Part shown: positions 15,306-28,465 of the stretch, piece by piece | How positions within the stretch are numbered: position 1 is the first letter of the stretch | Layout of the letters: the number at the start of each line of letters is the position of its first letter | Assembly (NCBI RefSeq): GCF_001598055.1 | Contig: NZ_CP014844.1 | Location: 1,054,001 to 1,118,000 of the forward strand | Reading direction: 5' to 3' | DNA length: 64,000 bases | Origin: Cupriavidus nantongensis | Lineage (GTDB): Bacteria > Pseudomonadota > Gammaproteobacteria > Burkholderiales > Burkholderiaceae | The notes under the pieces: model-generated | Database searches by the model: none | What the model was told of the DNA's origin: nothing | The model's input: the letters and a program-made list of their open reading frames with translations, nothing else | Program-made: the position numbers and the translations under genes

Positions 15306-16064
15306 TCAGACGCAGCGGCCGCCGTCCACTTCGATGCAGGTGCCGGTGATGAAGGCGGCTTCGTCCGAGGCCAGGTACAGGCAGGCGTTGGCCACGTCCT
15401 GCGGCGTCGACATGCGGCCCATCGGGATGGTGGCGAGGAAGCGCGCGCGGTTCTCGGGCGTGTCGGGCATGCCCATGAATTCCTCGAGCAGCGCGGTGGC
15501 GCCGATCACCGGGTTGACGCAGTTGACGCGGATATTGTCCGGGCCCAGCTCAGCGGCCATGGCCTTGCTGGCGGTGATCACCGCGCCCTTGCTGCCGTTG
15601 TACCAGACCAGCCCCGGCCGCGGCCGGATGCCGGCGGTGGAAGCGATATTGACGAACACGCCGCCGCCGCGCCGTCGGAAGTGCGGGATGAACGCGCGCG
15701 CCGACCAGTAGATGCTCTTGACGTTGACGGCGTAGACGCGGTCGAACTCGTCTTCGGTGACTTCCAGGATGGGCTTGTTGCGATGGGTGGTGCCGGCGTT
15801 GTTGACGACGATATGCACATCGCCGAAGACCGCAAGGGCGGCTTCGCGCATGGACTCGGTGTCGGCTTCGCGCGAGACATCGGCGCGCACCGCGCGGGCG
15901 CGCCCGCCGGCGTCGCGGATTGCCGCGGCGACGCGCTCGGCGGCATCCTCGCGCAGGTCGGCCACCACCACGTTGGCGCCTTCTCGCGCAAAGGTATGGG
16001 CAATGCCTTCGCCAAAGCCGGAACCGCCGCCGGTGACGATCGCTACCTTGTTGGCCAGTCTCAT
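15306..16064 (-). CDS. SDR-family oxidoreductase
   Basis: 252-residue classical short-chain dehydrogenase/reductase. The nucleotide-binding TGGGSGFGEGIA lies at 11-22, D36 after VVVA suggests NAD preference, NNAGTT follows at 88-93, and the catalytic triad is S142, Y155 and K159 (YNGSK). It resembles glucose-1-dehydrogenase and 3-oxoacyl-ACP-reductase-like members; the exact substrate is unknown. It lies in a set with an aldehyde dehydrogenase and an organic-anion carrier, which favours oxidation of an alcohol or hydroxy acid rather than fatty acid synthesis. The gene ends about 100 bp before the MFS start. Confidence 0.92.
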   Translation of the reverse strand: MRLANKVAIVTGGGSGFGEGIAHTFAREGANVVVADLREDAAERVAAAIRDAGGRARAVRADVSREADTESMREAALAVFGDVHIVVNNAGTTHRNKPILEVTEDEFDRVYAVNVKSIYWSARAFIPHFRRRGGGVFVNIASTAGIRPRPGLVWYNGSKGAVITASKAMAAELGPDNIRVNCVNPVIGATALLEEFMGMPDTPENRARFLATIPMGRMSTPQDVANACLYLASDEAAFITGTCIEVDGGRCV

Positions 16065-16109
16065 CGCTTGTCTCCTCAGTGTCTTGGTGATGTTCGGTGC
16101 AGGGCGGGG

Positions 16110-16352
16110 CTAGTGCGAAAACGGCCCGCGCCCCCTCAGGGCATTCGCCACCATCATCAGCGCCAGCAGGAACGGCAGCGCCACATACAGGCACCAGTGC
16201 ACGCGGTCGCCGACCACGTCGCCCCACTTGCGCTTGAACACCTGCAGCCGCGGCATGCCGGAAGGATTGGTGGCGCGCTTGTTCCGCACATGCCAGGCCA
16301 TCCAGAAAAAGAAGATGGCAAAGGCGACCGACAGGAAATTGATGTTACCCAT
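16110..16352 (-). CDS. Small two-helix membrane protein
   Basis: 80 residues, family not recognised. Two hydrophobic segments are visible, FLSVAFAIFFFWMAW (about 6-20) and WCLYVALPFLLALMMVANAL (about 53-72), joined by a basic, polar loop. Its start lies inside the end of the aldehyde dehydrogenase gene (8-bp overlap, 16345-16352), so translation is probably coupled. The SDR gene starts about 45 bp beyond its stop in the same direction. It may be a subunit or anchor for the neighbouring dehydrogenase or carrier, but that is inference from position. Confidence 0.75.
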   Translation of the reverse strand: MGNINFLSVAFAIFFFWMAWHVRNKRATNPSGMPRLQVFKRKWGDVVGDRVHWCLYVALPFLLALMMVANALRGRGPFSH

Positions 16353-17781
16353 GTTGAATGGCGATGGTTTTCAGGGTGGTGAATCCGTACAGGGCCTCGA
16401 AGCCCTTTTCGCGGCCGTAGCCGGACTGGCCGCTGCCGCCGAAAGGCAGCTCCACGCCGCCGCCGGCGCCGTAGTTGTTGATAAAGACCTGGCCCGCGCG
16501 CAGCTTGTGCGCCAGGCGCAGCTGGCGGCCGCCGTCGCGGGTCCAGACCCCGGCGACGAGCCCGTAGGGCGTGCCGTTGGCCAGGGCGATGGCCTCGGCC
16601 TCGGTGTCGAACGGCATTGCTGCCAGCAGCGGGCCGAACACTTCTTCCTGCGCCAGCCGGTGCGCGGGCGGCACGTCGCGGAACAGCATCGGCACCTGGT
16701 AGTAGCCGGCCTCGGGCGCCTCGGCCACGATCTGGCCCTGCGCCATCACCGCCACGCCGGCGTGCTGTGCGTCGGAGACGAAGTCCCACACGCGCTGCTG
16801 CTGCTTGCGGCTGATCAGCGGGCCGCATTCCAGGTCGAGTTCCGACGGGCCCACGCGCAGCGATTCGAATACCGACGCGAGCCGGTCCAGCAGCCCGTCG
16901 TAGACCGGGCGCTCCACCAGCAGGCGGCTGCCGGCCGAGCAGGTCTGGCCGGCGTTCTGCACGATGCCGTTGACCACCACCGGCACCAGCGCGTCGAGGT
17001 CGGCATCGGCAAACACGATCTGCGGCGACTTGCCGCCCAGTTCCAGCGTGACCGGCACGTGGTTCTCGGCGGCCAGTTGCGACACCAGCTTGCCGGTCTG
17101 CGGCGAGCCGGTGAACGAGATGTGCTGGATGCCGGGGTGGCGTGCCAGCGCGGCGCCGGCCTCGTGGCCGTAGCCGGTGACGAGGTTGAGCGCGCCTTCG
17201 GGCAAGCCGGCCTCGGCGGCGATCTCGGCCACGCGCAGCAGCGACAAGCAGGCATCCTCGGCCGGCTTGACCACGCAGGCGTTGCCGGCGGCCAGCGCGG
17301 CGCCGACGCTGCGCCCGAAGATCTGCAGCGGGTAGTTCCACGGGATGATGTGGCCGGTCACGCCGTGCGGCTCGCGCACCGTCAGCACGGTGTAGCCGGG
17401 GTTGTAGGGAATGGTCTGGCCGTGCAGCTTGTCGACCGCGCCGGCGTAGAACTCGAAGTAGCGCGCCACCGCGCGCGCATCGGCGCGCGCCTGGCGCAGC
17501 GGCTTGCCGGTGTCGCGGGCCTCGAGCGCGGCCAGTTCTTCCTCGTGGGCGATCAGCGCCACGGCGACGCGGTTGAGCAGGCGCACCCGCTCGGCCGGGG
17601 CCATCTGGCCCCAGGCGCCGTCGGCGGCCTGGCGCGCCGCATGGACGGCGACATTGATATCGGTGGCGTTGCCGCGCGCGATCTCGGCGAAGGGCTCGCC
17701 GTTGGACGGATCGAAGACCTTGATGCGCAGGCCGTTGTCGGGCGCGATCAGGCGGTTGGCGACGAAGTGCTGGGCGTGCAT
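16345..17781 (-). CDS. NAD(P)-dependent aldehyde dehydrogenase
   Basis: 478-residue ALDH-superfamily enzyme that oxidises an aldehyde to the acid. The binding segment [14 protein letters not shown] (147-160), [13 protein letters not shown], the general base E247 in LELGGKSPQ and the nucleophile C281 in GQTCSAGSR are all present; QEEVFGPLL and [13 protein letters not shown] are in their usual C-terminal places. The length is normal. It is closest in feel to betaine-aldehyde or gamma-aminobutyraldehyde type enzymes, but the substrate is open. It is the first gene of the leftward set (small membrane protein, SDR, MFS carrier). About 230 bp separate it from the divergent ppa gene. Confidence 0.93.
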   Translation of the reverse strand: MHAQHFVANRLIAPDNGLRIKVFDPSNGEPFAEIARGNATDINVAVHAARQAADGAWGQMAPAERVRLLNRVAVALIAHEEELAALEARDTGKPLRQARADARAVARYFEFYAGAVDKLHGQTIPYNPGYTVLTVREPHGVTGHIIPWNYPLQIFGRSVGAALAAGNACVVKPAEDACLSLLRVAEIAAEAGLPEGALNLVTGYGHEAGAALARHPGIQHISFTGSPQTGKLVSQLAAENHVPVTLELGGKSPQIVFADADLDALVPVVVNGIVQNAGQTCSAGSRLLVERPVYDGLLDRLASVFESLRVGPSELDLECGPLISRKQQQRVWDFVSDAQHAGVAVMAQGQIVAEAPEAGYYQVPMLFRDVPPAHRLAQEEVFGPLLAAMPFDTEAEAIALANGTPYGLVAGVWTRDGGRQLRLAHKLRAGQVFINNYGAGGGVELPFGGSGQSGYGREKGFEALYGFTTLKTIAIQHG

Positions 17782-17960
17782 GGGTGGCTCCGGGGCAGCA
17801 TTGGGCGGCGTTGGGGCAGCATAAGGGCTGCGGCTATTCAGTGTCGGCTGAAGAATGCGCCATTATCGCCGACGCCGGCGTCGCTGCAACGCGTTGCAGC
17901 GGGGCAGGGACATCGGAAACGGGGAGACCGCTTGTCAGCAACCGGTCAGGCGCGAGCCGC

Positions 17961-17966
17961 TATAAT
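17961..17966 (+). promoter_or_regulatory. -10 element of ppa
   Basis: A perfect TATAAT lies 42 bp before the ppa ATG. A TTGTCA at 17932-17937 is 23 bp upstream, longer than the usual 16-18 bp, so the -35 assignment is unsure. Confidence 0.5.
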
Positions 17967-18008
17967 GCCCGCCATCCGACAACACAGCGCAGGCATCTGG
18001 AGAACCGC

Positions 18009-18536
18009 ATGAGCTTCAACCTCGTATCCCCGGGCAAGGACATCCCCAACGATTTCAACGTCATCATCGAGATCTCGGCCCAGAGCGATCCGGTGAAGTA
18101 CGAGGCCGACAAGGAAACCGGCCTGCTGTTCGTCGACCGCTTCATCGGCACCGGCATGCGCTACCCGGCCAACTACGGCTATATCCCGCAGACGCTGTCG
18201 GGCGATGGCGACCCGGTCGACGTGCTGGTGCTGTCGCCGTTCCCGATCCTGGCCGGCGCGGTGGTGCGCTGCCGCGCACTCGGCATGCTGAAGATGACCG
18301 ACGAGTCCGGCGTCGACGCCAAGCTGGTCGCCGTGCCGGTCGACAAGCTGTCGCCGGCCACCGCCTACATGAAGGGCCTGTCCGACGTGCCGCAAAACCT
18401 GCTCGACCAGATCAAGCACTTCTTTGAGCACTACAAGGCACTGGAAGCCGGCAAGTGGGTCAAGGTCGAAGGCTGGGCCGGCATCGAGGAAGCCCACAAG
18501 GAAATCACCGACGGCGTGGCCAACTACAAGAAGTAA
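18009..18536 (+). CDS. ppa: Inorganic pyrophosphatase (family I)
   Basis: 175-residue soluble enzyme that hydrolyses PPi to two phosphates and so pulls biosynthetic reactions forward; Mg-dependent, cytoplasmic. The length matches the bacterial hexameric form. Visible motifs are [19 protein letters not shown], the active-site GYIPQT and [16 protein letters not shown] (with the clustered Asp), and [15 protein letters not shown] at the end. The ATG at 18009 is chosen from the family start ([12 protein letters not shown]); an upstream frame extension to 17784 has no such support. It is a single-gene unit with its own terminator. Confidence 0.97.
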   Translation: MSFNLVSPGKDIPNDFNVIIEISAQSDPVKYEADKETGLLFVDRFIGTGMRYPANYGYIPQTLSGDGDPVDVLVLSPFPILAGAVVRCRALGMLKMTDESGVDAKLVAVPVDKLSPATAYMKGLSDVPQNLLDQIKHFFEHYKALEAGKWVKVEGWAGIEEAHKEITDGVANYKK

Positions 18537-18557
18537 GCTGAACGCCCGCTGAACCGA

Positions 18558-18580
18558 CCCCGCTCCGGCGGGGTTTTTTT
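18558..18580 (+). terminator. Rho-independent terminator of ppa
   Basis: A six-bp GC stem (CCCCGC / GCGGGG) with loop TCCG is followed by seven T residues, 21 bp after the ppa stop. Confidence 0.92.
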
Positions 18581-18662
18581 ATTGCCGGGCGCTTGATCCC
18601 CGTTAGCACCCGGCAAAGTGGCCTGGGCTACGCTAGGCGGGTATTCACAAAGAGGAGTCCCC

Positions 18663-19235
18663 ATGCATCCCATTACCGAAATCCAGGCATCACCGCAGAC
18701 CCTGCCGTCGTCGCGCCGCTATGACGGCCTGGCGGTCTGCTTCCATTGGACGGTGTTCGTACTGGTGGCACTGGCCTATGCCGCGATCGAGCTGAAGGGC
18801 AACTTCGCCAAGGGCACGCCGCCGCGCGCGCTGGCCATGGCGGTACATGAATGGGCCGGCGCGCTGGTGCTGCTGCTGGCCGTGCCGCGCCTGCTGTGGC
18901 GCCTGCTGCGCGGCGCGCCCGCGCCCGAGCCGGGCGCGCGCTGGATGCAACTGGCCGGTGAGGCCATGCACTGGGTGCTGTACCTGTACATCCTGGCGCA
19001 GCCGCTGCTGGGCTTGCTGGCGATGAATGCCGGCGGCCATCTGCTGGCGCTGCCGGCGCTGGGCATCGAAGTGCCGGCACTGGTCGCACCCGATCCGGCG
19101 CTGAAGGACAGCGTCAAGGAGCTCCACGAAACCCTGGGCACCGCGTTCTACCTGGTGATCGGGCTGCACGCGATGGCGGCGCTGTTCCACCACTACATGC
19201 TGGGCGACAACACGCTGCGGCGCATGTGGCGCTGA
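18663..19235 (+). CDS. Cytochrome b561 family membrane protein
   Basis: 190-residue four-helix dihaem b-type cytochrome of the prokaryotic b561 family (YodB/CybB-like), an inner-membrane electron carrier. Candidate haem-ligand histidines are spread as in the family: the one in AVCFHWTVF (TM1), VHEWAGALVLL (TM2), GEAMHWVLYLYI (TM3), and the C-terminal pair in YLVIGLHAMAALFHHY (TM4). Start 18663 is chosen because AAAGAGGAG lies just upstream. Partners are unknown; the family has been linked to superoxide oxidation or quinone-linked electron flow. Confidence 0.92.
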   Translation: MHPITEIQASPQTLPSSRRYDGLAVCFHWTVFVLVALAYAAIELKGNFAKGTPPRALAMAVHEWAGALVLLLAVPRLLWRLLRGAPAPEPGARWMQLAGEAMHWVLYLYILAQPLLGLLAMNAGGHLLALPALGIEVPALVAPDPALKDSVKELHETLGTAFYLVIGLHAMAALFHHYMLGDNTLRRMWR

Positions 19236-19253
19236 GCGCCGACAAGCCGGCCT

Positions 19254-20495
19254 TCAGGCGCGCGCGAATGGATTGCGCTCGCCCAGCTCGTCCAGGTAGG
19301 CGTCGATGCCCTGGCGCTCGCGCGCCAGGAAGCGCTCGACGGCATCGGCGAAGGCCGGGTGCGCCAGCCAGTGGGCCGAGCGCGTGGCCACCGGCAGGAA
19401 GCCGCGTGCCATCTTGTGCTCGCCCTGCGCGCCGCCCTCGAAGGTGCCGATGCCGTGTTCGATGCAGAACTCGAGCGGCTGGTAATACGCGGTCTCGAAA
19501 TGCAGGCAGGGGTGGTATTCCAGCGCGCCCCAGTAGCGCCCGTAGAGCGTGCTGACCGCAGGATCGTCGTCATACACCACCAGCGAACTGGCGATCGGCT
19601 GGCCCGCGCGCTCGGCGATCACCAGCAGCAGGTGCTGCGGCATGGCGGCGCCGATGCGGCGGAAGAAGTCCAGGTTCAGGTAAGGGCTGGAATGGTGCTC
19701 GCGGTAGGTCTGGCGATAGCAGCGGTTGAAGAACTTCCACGCGTCGTCGTCGATCTCGGCACCGCGCAGCCGGCGGAAGGTGATGCCGGCCTGCGCCACC
19801 TGCCTGCGCTCGGCGCGGATGTTCTTGCGCTTCTTCTGCGACAGCGTGGCGAGGAAGTCGTCGAAGCTGCCGTAGCCGTCATTGGTCCAGTGGAACTGCA
19901 CGCCGTGCCGCATCAGCATGCCGGCCTGCGCCATCAGTGCGGCCTCGGCCTCGTCCGGAAACAGGATGTGCAGCGACGACATCTGGCTGTCGGCAGCGAG
20001 CGCCAGCGCCACCTGCAGCAGCAGCCGGCGCGCCTCGGCGTCTTCGGCCAGCAGCCGCGCGCCGCGCACCGGCGTGAACGGGATCGCAGCCAGCCACTTG
20101 GGGTAGTACTCGATGCCGTTGCGCGCATAGGCGTCGGCCCAGGCCCAGTCGAACACATACTCGCCATAGGAATGCGCCTTGGCGTACAGCGGCATGGCGG
20201 CGGCCAGCCGTTGCGGGCGGCCCGCCGCGGGCGGCGCCCATAACGTCAGGTAACGCGGATGCCATCCGGTGTCCGGGCATGCGCTGCCGCTGGCGTGCAG
20301 CGCATGCAGGAAGGCGTGCTTGAGGAAGGGCGTGGCGTCGGTGTGGCGAGCGACCAGGGCGTCCCAGGCCGCGGCATCGACCTGGCCCAGGTCGGAGACG
20401 ATCTCGGTACGGTATTGCGCGGCGGCAGCGCCGGCCCGGTCGTGCGATTCCCGTGCCGGCTCGCCCTGGCCGGGCACGCATGGTTCAGACTGCAT
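19254..20495 (-). CDS. FemAB/GNAT-like acyltransferase-fold protein (COG3146 type)
   Basis: 413-residue conserved protein of the peptidoglycan-recognition/FemAB-like GNAT family (former DUF482). Recognisable segments are [17 protein letters not shown] near the N-terminus, [24 protein letters not shown], the basic [15 protein letters not shown], and in the C-terminal part [20 protein letters not shown] and [14 protein letters not shown]. The reaction is not known; an aminoacyl- or acyl-transfer role is assumed from the fold. The ATG at 20495 has GAGGGA upstream. It ends 18 bp from the convergent cytochrome b561 gene and is divergent from nadE. Confidence 0.85.
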   Translation of the reverse strand: MQSEPCVPGQGEPARESHDRAGAAAAQYRTEIVSDLGQVDAAAWDALVARHTDATPFLKHAFLHALHASGSACPDTGWHPRYLTLWAPPAAGRPQRLAAAMPLYAKAHSYGEYVFDWAWADAYARNGIEYYPKWLAAIPFTPVRGARLLAEDAEARRLLLQVALALAADSQMSSLHILFPDEAEAALMAQAGMLMRHGVQFHWTNDGYGSFDDFLATLSQKKRKNIRAERRQVAQAGITFRRLRGAEIDDDAWKFFNRCYRQTYREHHSSPYLNLDFFRRIGAAMPQHLLLVIAERAGQPIASSLVVYDDDPAVSTLYGRYWGALEYHPCLHFETAYYQPLEFCIEHGIGTFEGGAQGEHKMARGFLPVATRSAHWLAHPAFADAVERFLARERQGIDAYLDELGERNPFARA

Positions 20496-20677
20496 TGCAC
20501 CAGTTCCCTCTGTGGACCGGTCGAGTCTACCGGAAACCCGGCGCCGGAGCCGGCGTCGTAAAATGGAGCATCCTGGTCAATAGTGCTTTCCCAGGCATCC
20601 ACGGATGCTGCGGGCGACCCGCACGCTGGCGGCTGGTCCAATGGGCCGCCGCACCACTCCCATCACCAAGGCCCGAT

Positions 20678-22726
<2,049 letters not shown>

Positions 22727-22948
22727 GCGCAGGGGCCTTGTAAGTGACGCTGGGGTGCCGGTTTATACACAGGTTCTCCAGCGGCTTGCCCACAGGGTTA
22801 TCCACAGGCGTGGACTGCGCCGGATGCGCGCCAGCCCACGCAGCAGGCGCGCCGGCCGTGGCGCTGGCGGAAATGCAAGCGCGCAAGGGCTGTTAAAATG
22901 CCCTCCGGAGAGCGCCGCGTCCGCGGCGATGCGCCGCCAGGCGCGTGA

Positions 22949-23311
<363 letters not shown>

Positions 23312-23325
23312 GTCATCGCCCCGAT

Positions 23326-23365
23326 CCAATCAAAACGCCGCCTCGCAGGGCGGCGTTTTGATTGG
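23326..23365. terminator. Bidirectional terminator between glnB and the TRIC-type gene
   Basis: A 17-bp perfect inverted repeat (CCAATCAAAACGCCGCC facing GGCGGCGTTTTGATTGG, 6-nt loop) lies in the convergent gap. With the A-rich side on the left and T-rich side on the right it can end transcripts from both strands. Confidence 0.9.
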
Positions 23366-23400
23366 CGGGTACGCTCCAGCCTCCACCCTCCCGCCGCCGC

Positions 23401-24042
23401 TCAGCTGGGCAGCTTCCAGCCATAGCGCACCGACGCCAGCCGCATGGCGATGATCGCGAGCGCGCCGGTCAGCAGCGCCGCCTCCTGGTGCACCTCGACC
23501 CAGGTCAGGCCGATATAGATCCAGCAGCCGATAAACGAGCAGGTGGCATAGGGCGAGCGGTCGCGCAGGATCATCGGCACTTCATTGCACAGCACGTCGC
23601 GCACCACGCCGCCGAATACGGCCGAGATGATGCCCATCATGACCGCCACGGTGGGCGTCATCTGCGCCACCAGCGCGAGCGAGGCGCCGGTCACCGAGAA
23701 CAGCCCGAGCCCGATGGCGTCGGCCACGATCATGGCCCGGTCCGAGGCCACCCGGCTGACCACGCGCAGCACGAACGACGCGCCGAACGACATCGCGAAG
23801 ATCAGCAGCACGTAGCCTTCATGGTCGACCCAGTAGAACGGGCGCCGGTCAAGCAGCACGTCGCGCACGGTGCCGCCGCCGAAGGCGGTGGCAAAGGCCA
23901 CCACGAAGGTACCGACCACGTCCAGGCGCTGCTTGCGTGCGTCGACCACCCCCGAGACCGCGAACGCGAGTACGCCGATCACCTCCATGATGTGGAGGAT
24001 CAGGGGCAGCCGCCCCATCAGCAACTCGAGCGGAACATGCAT
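23401..24042 (-). CDS. TRIC-type (UPF0126/YicG-like) membrane protein
   Basis: 213-residue inner-membrane protein made of two repeated three-helix halves. The duplicated motif is visible: FAVSGVVDARKQRLDVVGTFVVA and GGGTVRDVLLDRRPFYW in the first half, GLGLFSVTGASLALV and GGVVRDVLCNEVPMILR in the second. The family contains the prokaryotic relatives of trimeric intracellular cation channels; the physiological ion is not shown by the sequence. It converges with glnB, and the Smr gene lies upstream of it by 27 bp in the same direction. Confidence 0.92.
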   Translation of the reverse strand: MHVPLELLMGRLPLILHIMEVIGVLAFAVSGVVDARKQRLDVVGTFVVAFATAFGGGTVRDVLLDRRPFYWVDHEGYVLLIFAMSFGASFVLRVVSRVASDRAMIVADAIGLGLFSVTGASLALVAQMTPTVAVMMGIISAVFGGVVRDVLCNEVPMILRDRSPYATCSFIGCWIYIGLTWVEVHQEAALLTGALAIIAMRLASVRYGWKLPS

Positions 24043-24069
24043 CCGGGCGCGGCGTCTGTGGTGGTCAAG

Positions 24070-24744
24070 TCAGGCGCGCGGCTGGCGCAGCAGCACCATC
24101 AGCGCGCCGGCACCGCCTTCGGCCTCGCGCGCCTGCACGAAGGCCAGCACTTCCTCTTTCTGCACCAGCCAGCTGCGCACCTTGCCCTTGAGCACTGGAA
24201 GCTTGTCGGGCGAGCCCAGGCCCTTGCCGTGGATCACGCGCACGCAGCGCACGCCGTTGCGCACCGAGCGGCGCAGGAACTCGGCCAGCGCCTCGCGCGC
24301 CTCGTCGCTGCGCAGGCCGTGCAGGTCGACCTTGTCCTGCGGCACCCATTCGCCGCGGCGCAGCTTGCGCACCACGTCCATGCCGATGCCGGGCCGGCGG
24401 AACGACAGCGTCTCGTCGGTCTCGAGCAGGCTTTCGACATCGAACTCGTCCGACAGCGACGCCTGCAGCACCGCCTGGTCGTTGCGCTGCGACTGCACCG
24501 GCACGGGCGCGGGCTTGCTGGGGGGATGGTGGGCGCGGTTGCGGTCGCGCAGCTGGCTGACCTGGCCCACGCTGGTGCGGAACACATCGGCTTCGGCGCG
24601 GGCGCGCGCCGCCGCCTGCTCGGCGGCGAGGCGCTCGGCTTCGCGGCGCTCGGTGTCGGCCTTGAGGGTGTCGCGCAGCCTGGCAAGGTCGTTCAGGCCG
24701 AGGCGTTGGGGCGGTCGGTCGGGTTTGCGGGCGCCGTGCGTCAT
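24070..24744 (-). CDS. Smr-domain protein
   Basis: 224 residues. A charged helical N-terminal part (about 1-60, Arg/Glu/Ala) precedes a middle segment and a C-terminal Smr (small MutS-related) domain with the motifs KVDLHGLRSDEAREAL and VRVIHGKGLGSP, typical of stand-alone Smr proteins that cut nucleic acid. In E. coli the related SmrB acts on collided ribosomes; whether this protein does the same is inference. The start at 24744 is preferred because CGGAGA lies upstream and the chain before it (PPVARPVLPPVD) looks non-coding. It lies between trxB and the TRIC-type gene on the same strand. Confidence 0.9.
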   Translation of the reverse strand: MTHGARKPDRPPQRLGLNDLARLRDTLKADTERREAERLAAEQAAARARAEADVFRTSVGQVSQLRDRNRAHHPPSKPAPVPVQSQRNDQAVLQASLSDEFDVESLLETDETLSFRRPGIGMDVVRKLRRGEWVPQDKVDLHGLRSDEAREALAEFLRRSVRNGVRCVRVIHGKGLGSPDKLPVLKGKVRSWLVQKEEVLAFVQAREAEGGAGALMVLLRQPRA

Positions 24745-24843
24745 TGAAAAAATCTCCGGAGGCTCGGCGCCGATTATATCGACTGGCGGGAGGACCGGCC
24801 GGGCGACTGGCGGGGCCGCGGCCGTGCCTGCACCCGTGTGACG

Positions 24844-24870
24844 CGCCGGCGGCATTGATGGCCGCCGGCG
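24844..24870 (-). terminator. Stem-loop after trxB
   Basis: A perfect 10-bp GC stem (CGCCGGCGGC / GCCGCCGGCG) with a 7-nt loop lies 10 bp beyond the trxB stop. There is no T tract, so it may be a processing or attenuating hairpin rather than a full terminator. Confidence 0.45.
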
Positions 24871-24880
24871 GGGGAGTTGC

Positions 24881-25908
<1,028 letters not shown>

Positions 25909-26079
25909 AGAGGAGCCGCATTTGCTCACTGTTGCAAATTCCAATGGGTGCGATAGTCTCGGGCCACGTTAAAATGGCCGCCACGATGCCTGCCAGTCAC
26001 CTGGCGCGCGAGCGCCGGCCACTGGCGGTATCGGTCCGAACCCCATCCGGAATCCCTAACACGCGAGTTTCAACCAGGC

Positions 26080-28416
26080 ATGGCCCGAGCTACCACGACC
26101 ACCCGCACCGATCCCTCAGCCTTGCCATCCCGCATCGGCAAACTGCTGGGCGAAGTCCGCTGGTTCCTGCTGCTGGCGGTCACGCTGGGTTTCCTGTGCG
26201 TGCTGGCCAGCTACAGCAAGACCGATCCCGGCTGGTCACATGCCAACCAGGTCGCCGATATCCATAACCTGGGCGGCCGCGTAGGCGCCTGGGTGGCGGA
26301 TGTGCTGTTTTTCATTTTCGGCTTTTCCGCCTACTGGCTGGCGGTGCTGCTGGTGCGCCGCTGCTGGCGCGGCTGGCGCACGCTGACCGCCGAGCTGCCG
26401 GAACGCACCGACCACAGCCTGCACCGCCAGGGTGTCACCGTCAGCTGGATCGGCTTCGTGCTGACGCTGTTCTCCAGCATGGGCCTGGAGGCAATCCGGA
26501 TGTATCCGCTGCGCGCCGCGCTGCCGCGTGCGCCCGGCGGGGTGCTGGGCGACCTGCTCGGCGGCTGGCTGCAGGCGGCGCTGGGCTTTACCGGCGCGAC
26601 CCTGCTGCTGTTGCTGCTGCTGGCGATCGGGCTGTCGCTGTTCTTCCATTTCTCGTGGCTGAGCGTGGCCGAGCAGATCGGCGGCTTTGTCGAGACCCTG
26701 TTCCTCGGCTTCAAGGCCCGCCGCGAGAGCAAGCAGGACCGCATCATCGGCGAGGCCGCCAAGACCGAGCGCAAGGAAACCGTCGAGGTCCAGCGCGTGC
26801 GCATCGAAGAAGCGGCGCCGGTGCAGATCGTGCGTCCGCAGGCGGTGCCCAAGCACGAGCGTGTCGAGCGCGAGAAGCAGCAGCCGCTGTTCGCCGACAT
26901 CCAGGACTCGGACCTGCCGCCGCTGTCGCTGCTGGACCCGATCCCGCCGCACCAGGAAACCGTCAGCGCCGAAACCCTCGAATTCACCTCGCGCCTGATC
27001 GAGAAAAAGCTCAAGGACTTCGGCGTCGAGGTCAAGGTGGTGGCGGCCTATCCGGGCCCGGTCATCACCCGGTACGAGATCGAGCCCGCCACCGGGGTCA
27101 AGGGCAGCCAGGTGGTGAACCTTGCGCGCGACCTGGCGCGTTCGCTGTCGCTGGTGTCGATCCGCGTGGTCGAGACCATTCCCGGCAAGAACTACATGGG
27201 GCTGGAGTTGCCCAACCCGAAGCGCCAGACCGTGCGCCTGTCGGAAATCCTGGGCTCGCAGGTCTACAACGAGAGCGCGTCCAGCCTGACCATGGCGCTG
27301 GGCAAGGACATTGCCGGCAAGCCGATGGTGGCCGACCTGGCGCGCATGCCGCACTGCATGGTGGCGGGCACCACCGGCTCGGGCAAGTCGGTCGGCATCA
27401 ACGCGATGATCCTGTCGCTGCTGTACAAGGCCAAGCCGGAAAGCGTGCGCCTGATCCTGATCGACCCGAAGATGCTCGAAATGAGCGTCTACGAGGGCAT
27501 CCCGCACCTGCTGTGCCCGGTGGTGACCGACATGCGCCAGGCCGGCAACGCGCTCAACTGGGCGGTCGGCGAAATGGAGCGCCGCTACAAGCTGATGAGC
27601 AAGCTGGGCGTGCGCAACCTGGCCGGCTACAACAAGAAGATCGACGAGGCCGCGGCGAAGGAAGAGAAGATCCCGAACCCGTTCAGCCTGACCCCGGACG
27701 CACCGGAACCGCTGGAAAAGCTGCCCACCATCGTCATCGTTATCGACGAGCTGGCCGACCTGATGATGGTGGTCGGCAAGAAGGTGGAAGAACTGATCGC
27801 CCGCATCGCGCAGAAGGCGCGCGCCGCCGGCCTGCACCTGGTGCTGGCCACGCAGCGCCCGTCGGTGGACGTGATCACCGGCCTGATCAAGGCCAACGTG
27901 CCGACCCGGATCGCGTTCCAGGTCAGCAGCAAGATCGATTCGCGCACCATCCTCGACCAGCAGGGCGCCGAAACCCTGCTGGGCATGGGCGACATGCTCT
28001 ACCTCGCCCCGGGCACCGGGCTGCCGGTGCGCGTGCACGGCGCCTTCGTCTCGGACGACGAAGTCCACCGGGTGGTGGAAAAGCTCAAGGAATCCGGCGA
28101 GGCCAACTACATCGAAGGCATCCTGGAAGGCGGGCTGACCGATGACGGCGGCGGTGGCGACGGCTTTGGCGGCGGTGCCGGCATCGGCGGCGGTGGCGGC
28201 GAAGCGGATCCGCTGTACGACCAGGCGGTCGAGGTGGTGCTGAAGAACCGGCGCGCGTCGATCTCGCTGGTGCAGCGCCACCTGCGCATCGGCTACAACC
28301 GCGCCGCGCGGCTGCTCGAGGACATGGAGAAGGCCGGGCTGGTTTCGGCGATGTCGGGCAACGGCAACCGCGACATTCTGGTACAGGGCGGTGCTGCCGC
28401 GCGGGATGATGAGTGA
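26080..28416 (+). CDS. ftsK: DNA translocase FtsK
   Basis: 778-residue septal DNA pump for chromosome segregation. Four or five N-terminal membrane helices lie in about 25-210. A charged linker follows, then the alpha/beta motor with Walker [11 protein letters not shown] (430-439, K436) and Walker [14 protein letters not shown] Gly-rich stretch (about 687-706) connects to the C-terminal winged-helix gamma domain ([31 protein letters not shown]) that reads KOPS and contacts XerD. At 778 residues it has a short linker compared with E. coli (1329), normal for betaproteobacteria. It is divergent from trxB. Confidence 0.96.
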   Translation: MARATTTTRTDPSALPSRIGKLLGEVRWFLLLAVTLGFLCVLASYSKTDPGWSHANQVADIHNLGGRVGAWVADVLFFIFGFSAYWLAVLLVRRCWRGWRTLTAELPERTDHSLHRQGVTVSWIGFVLTLFSSMGLEAIRMYPLRAALPRAPGGVLGDLLGGWLQAALGFTGATLLLLLLLAIGLSLFFHFSWLSVAEQIGGFVETLFLGFKARRESKQDRIIGEAAKTERKETVEVQRVRIEEAAPVQIVRPQAVPKHERVEREKQQPLFADIQDSDLPPLSLLDPIPPHQETVSAETLEFTSRLIEKKLKDFGVEVKVVAAYPGPVITRYEIEPATGVKGSQVVNLARDLARSLSLVSIRVVETIPGKNYMGLELPNPKRQTVRLSEILGSQVYNESASSLTMALGKDIAGKPMVADLARMPHCMVAGTTGSGKSVGINAMILSLLYKAKPESVRLILIDPKMLEMSVYEGIPHLLCPVVTDMRQAGNALNWAVGEMERRYKLMSKLGVRNLAGYNKKIDEAAAKEEKIPNPFSLTPDAPEPLEKLPTIVIVIDELADLMMVVGKKVEELIARIAQKARAAGLHLVLATQRPSVDVITGLIKANVPTRIAFQVSSKIDSRTILDQQGAETLLGMGDMLYLAPGTGLPVRVHGAFVSDDEVHRVVEKLKESGEANYIEGILEGGLTDDGGGGDGFGGGAGIGGGGGEADPLYDQAVEVVLKNRRASISLVQRHLRIGYNRAARLLEDMEKAGLVSAMSGNGNRDILVQGGAAARDDE

Positions 28417-28465
28417 CTAGCAGAGGCGGGCATCCCGGCTAGCCGTAGATTGCCCAGCCTGTGTG

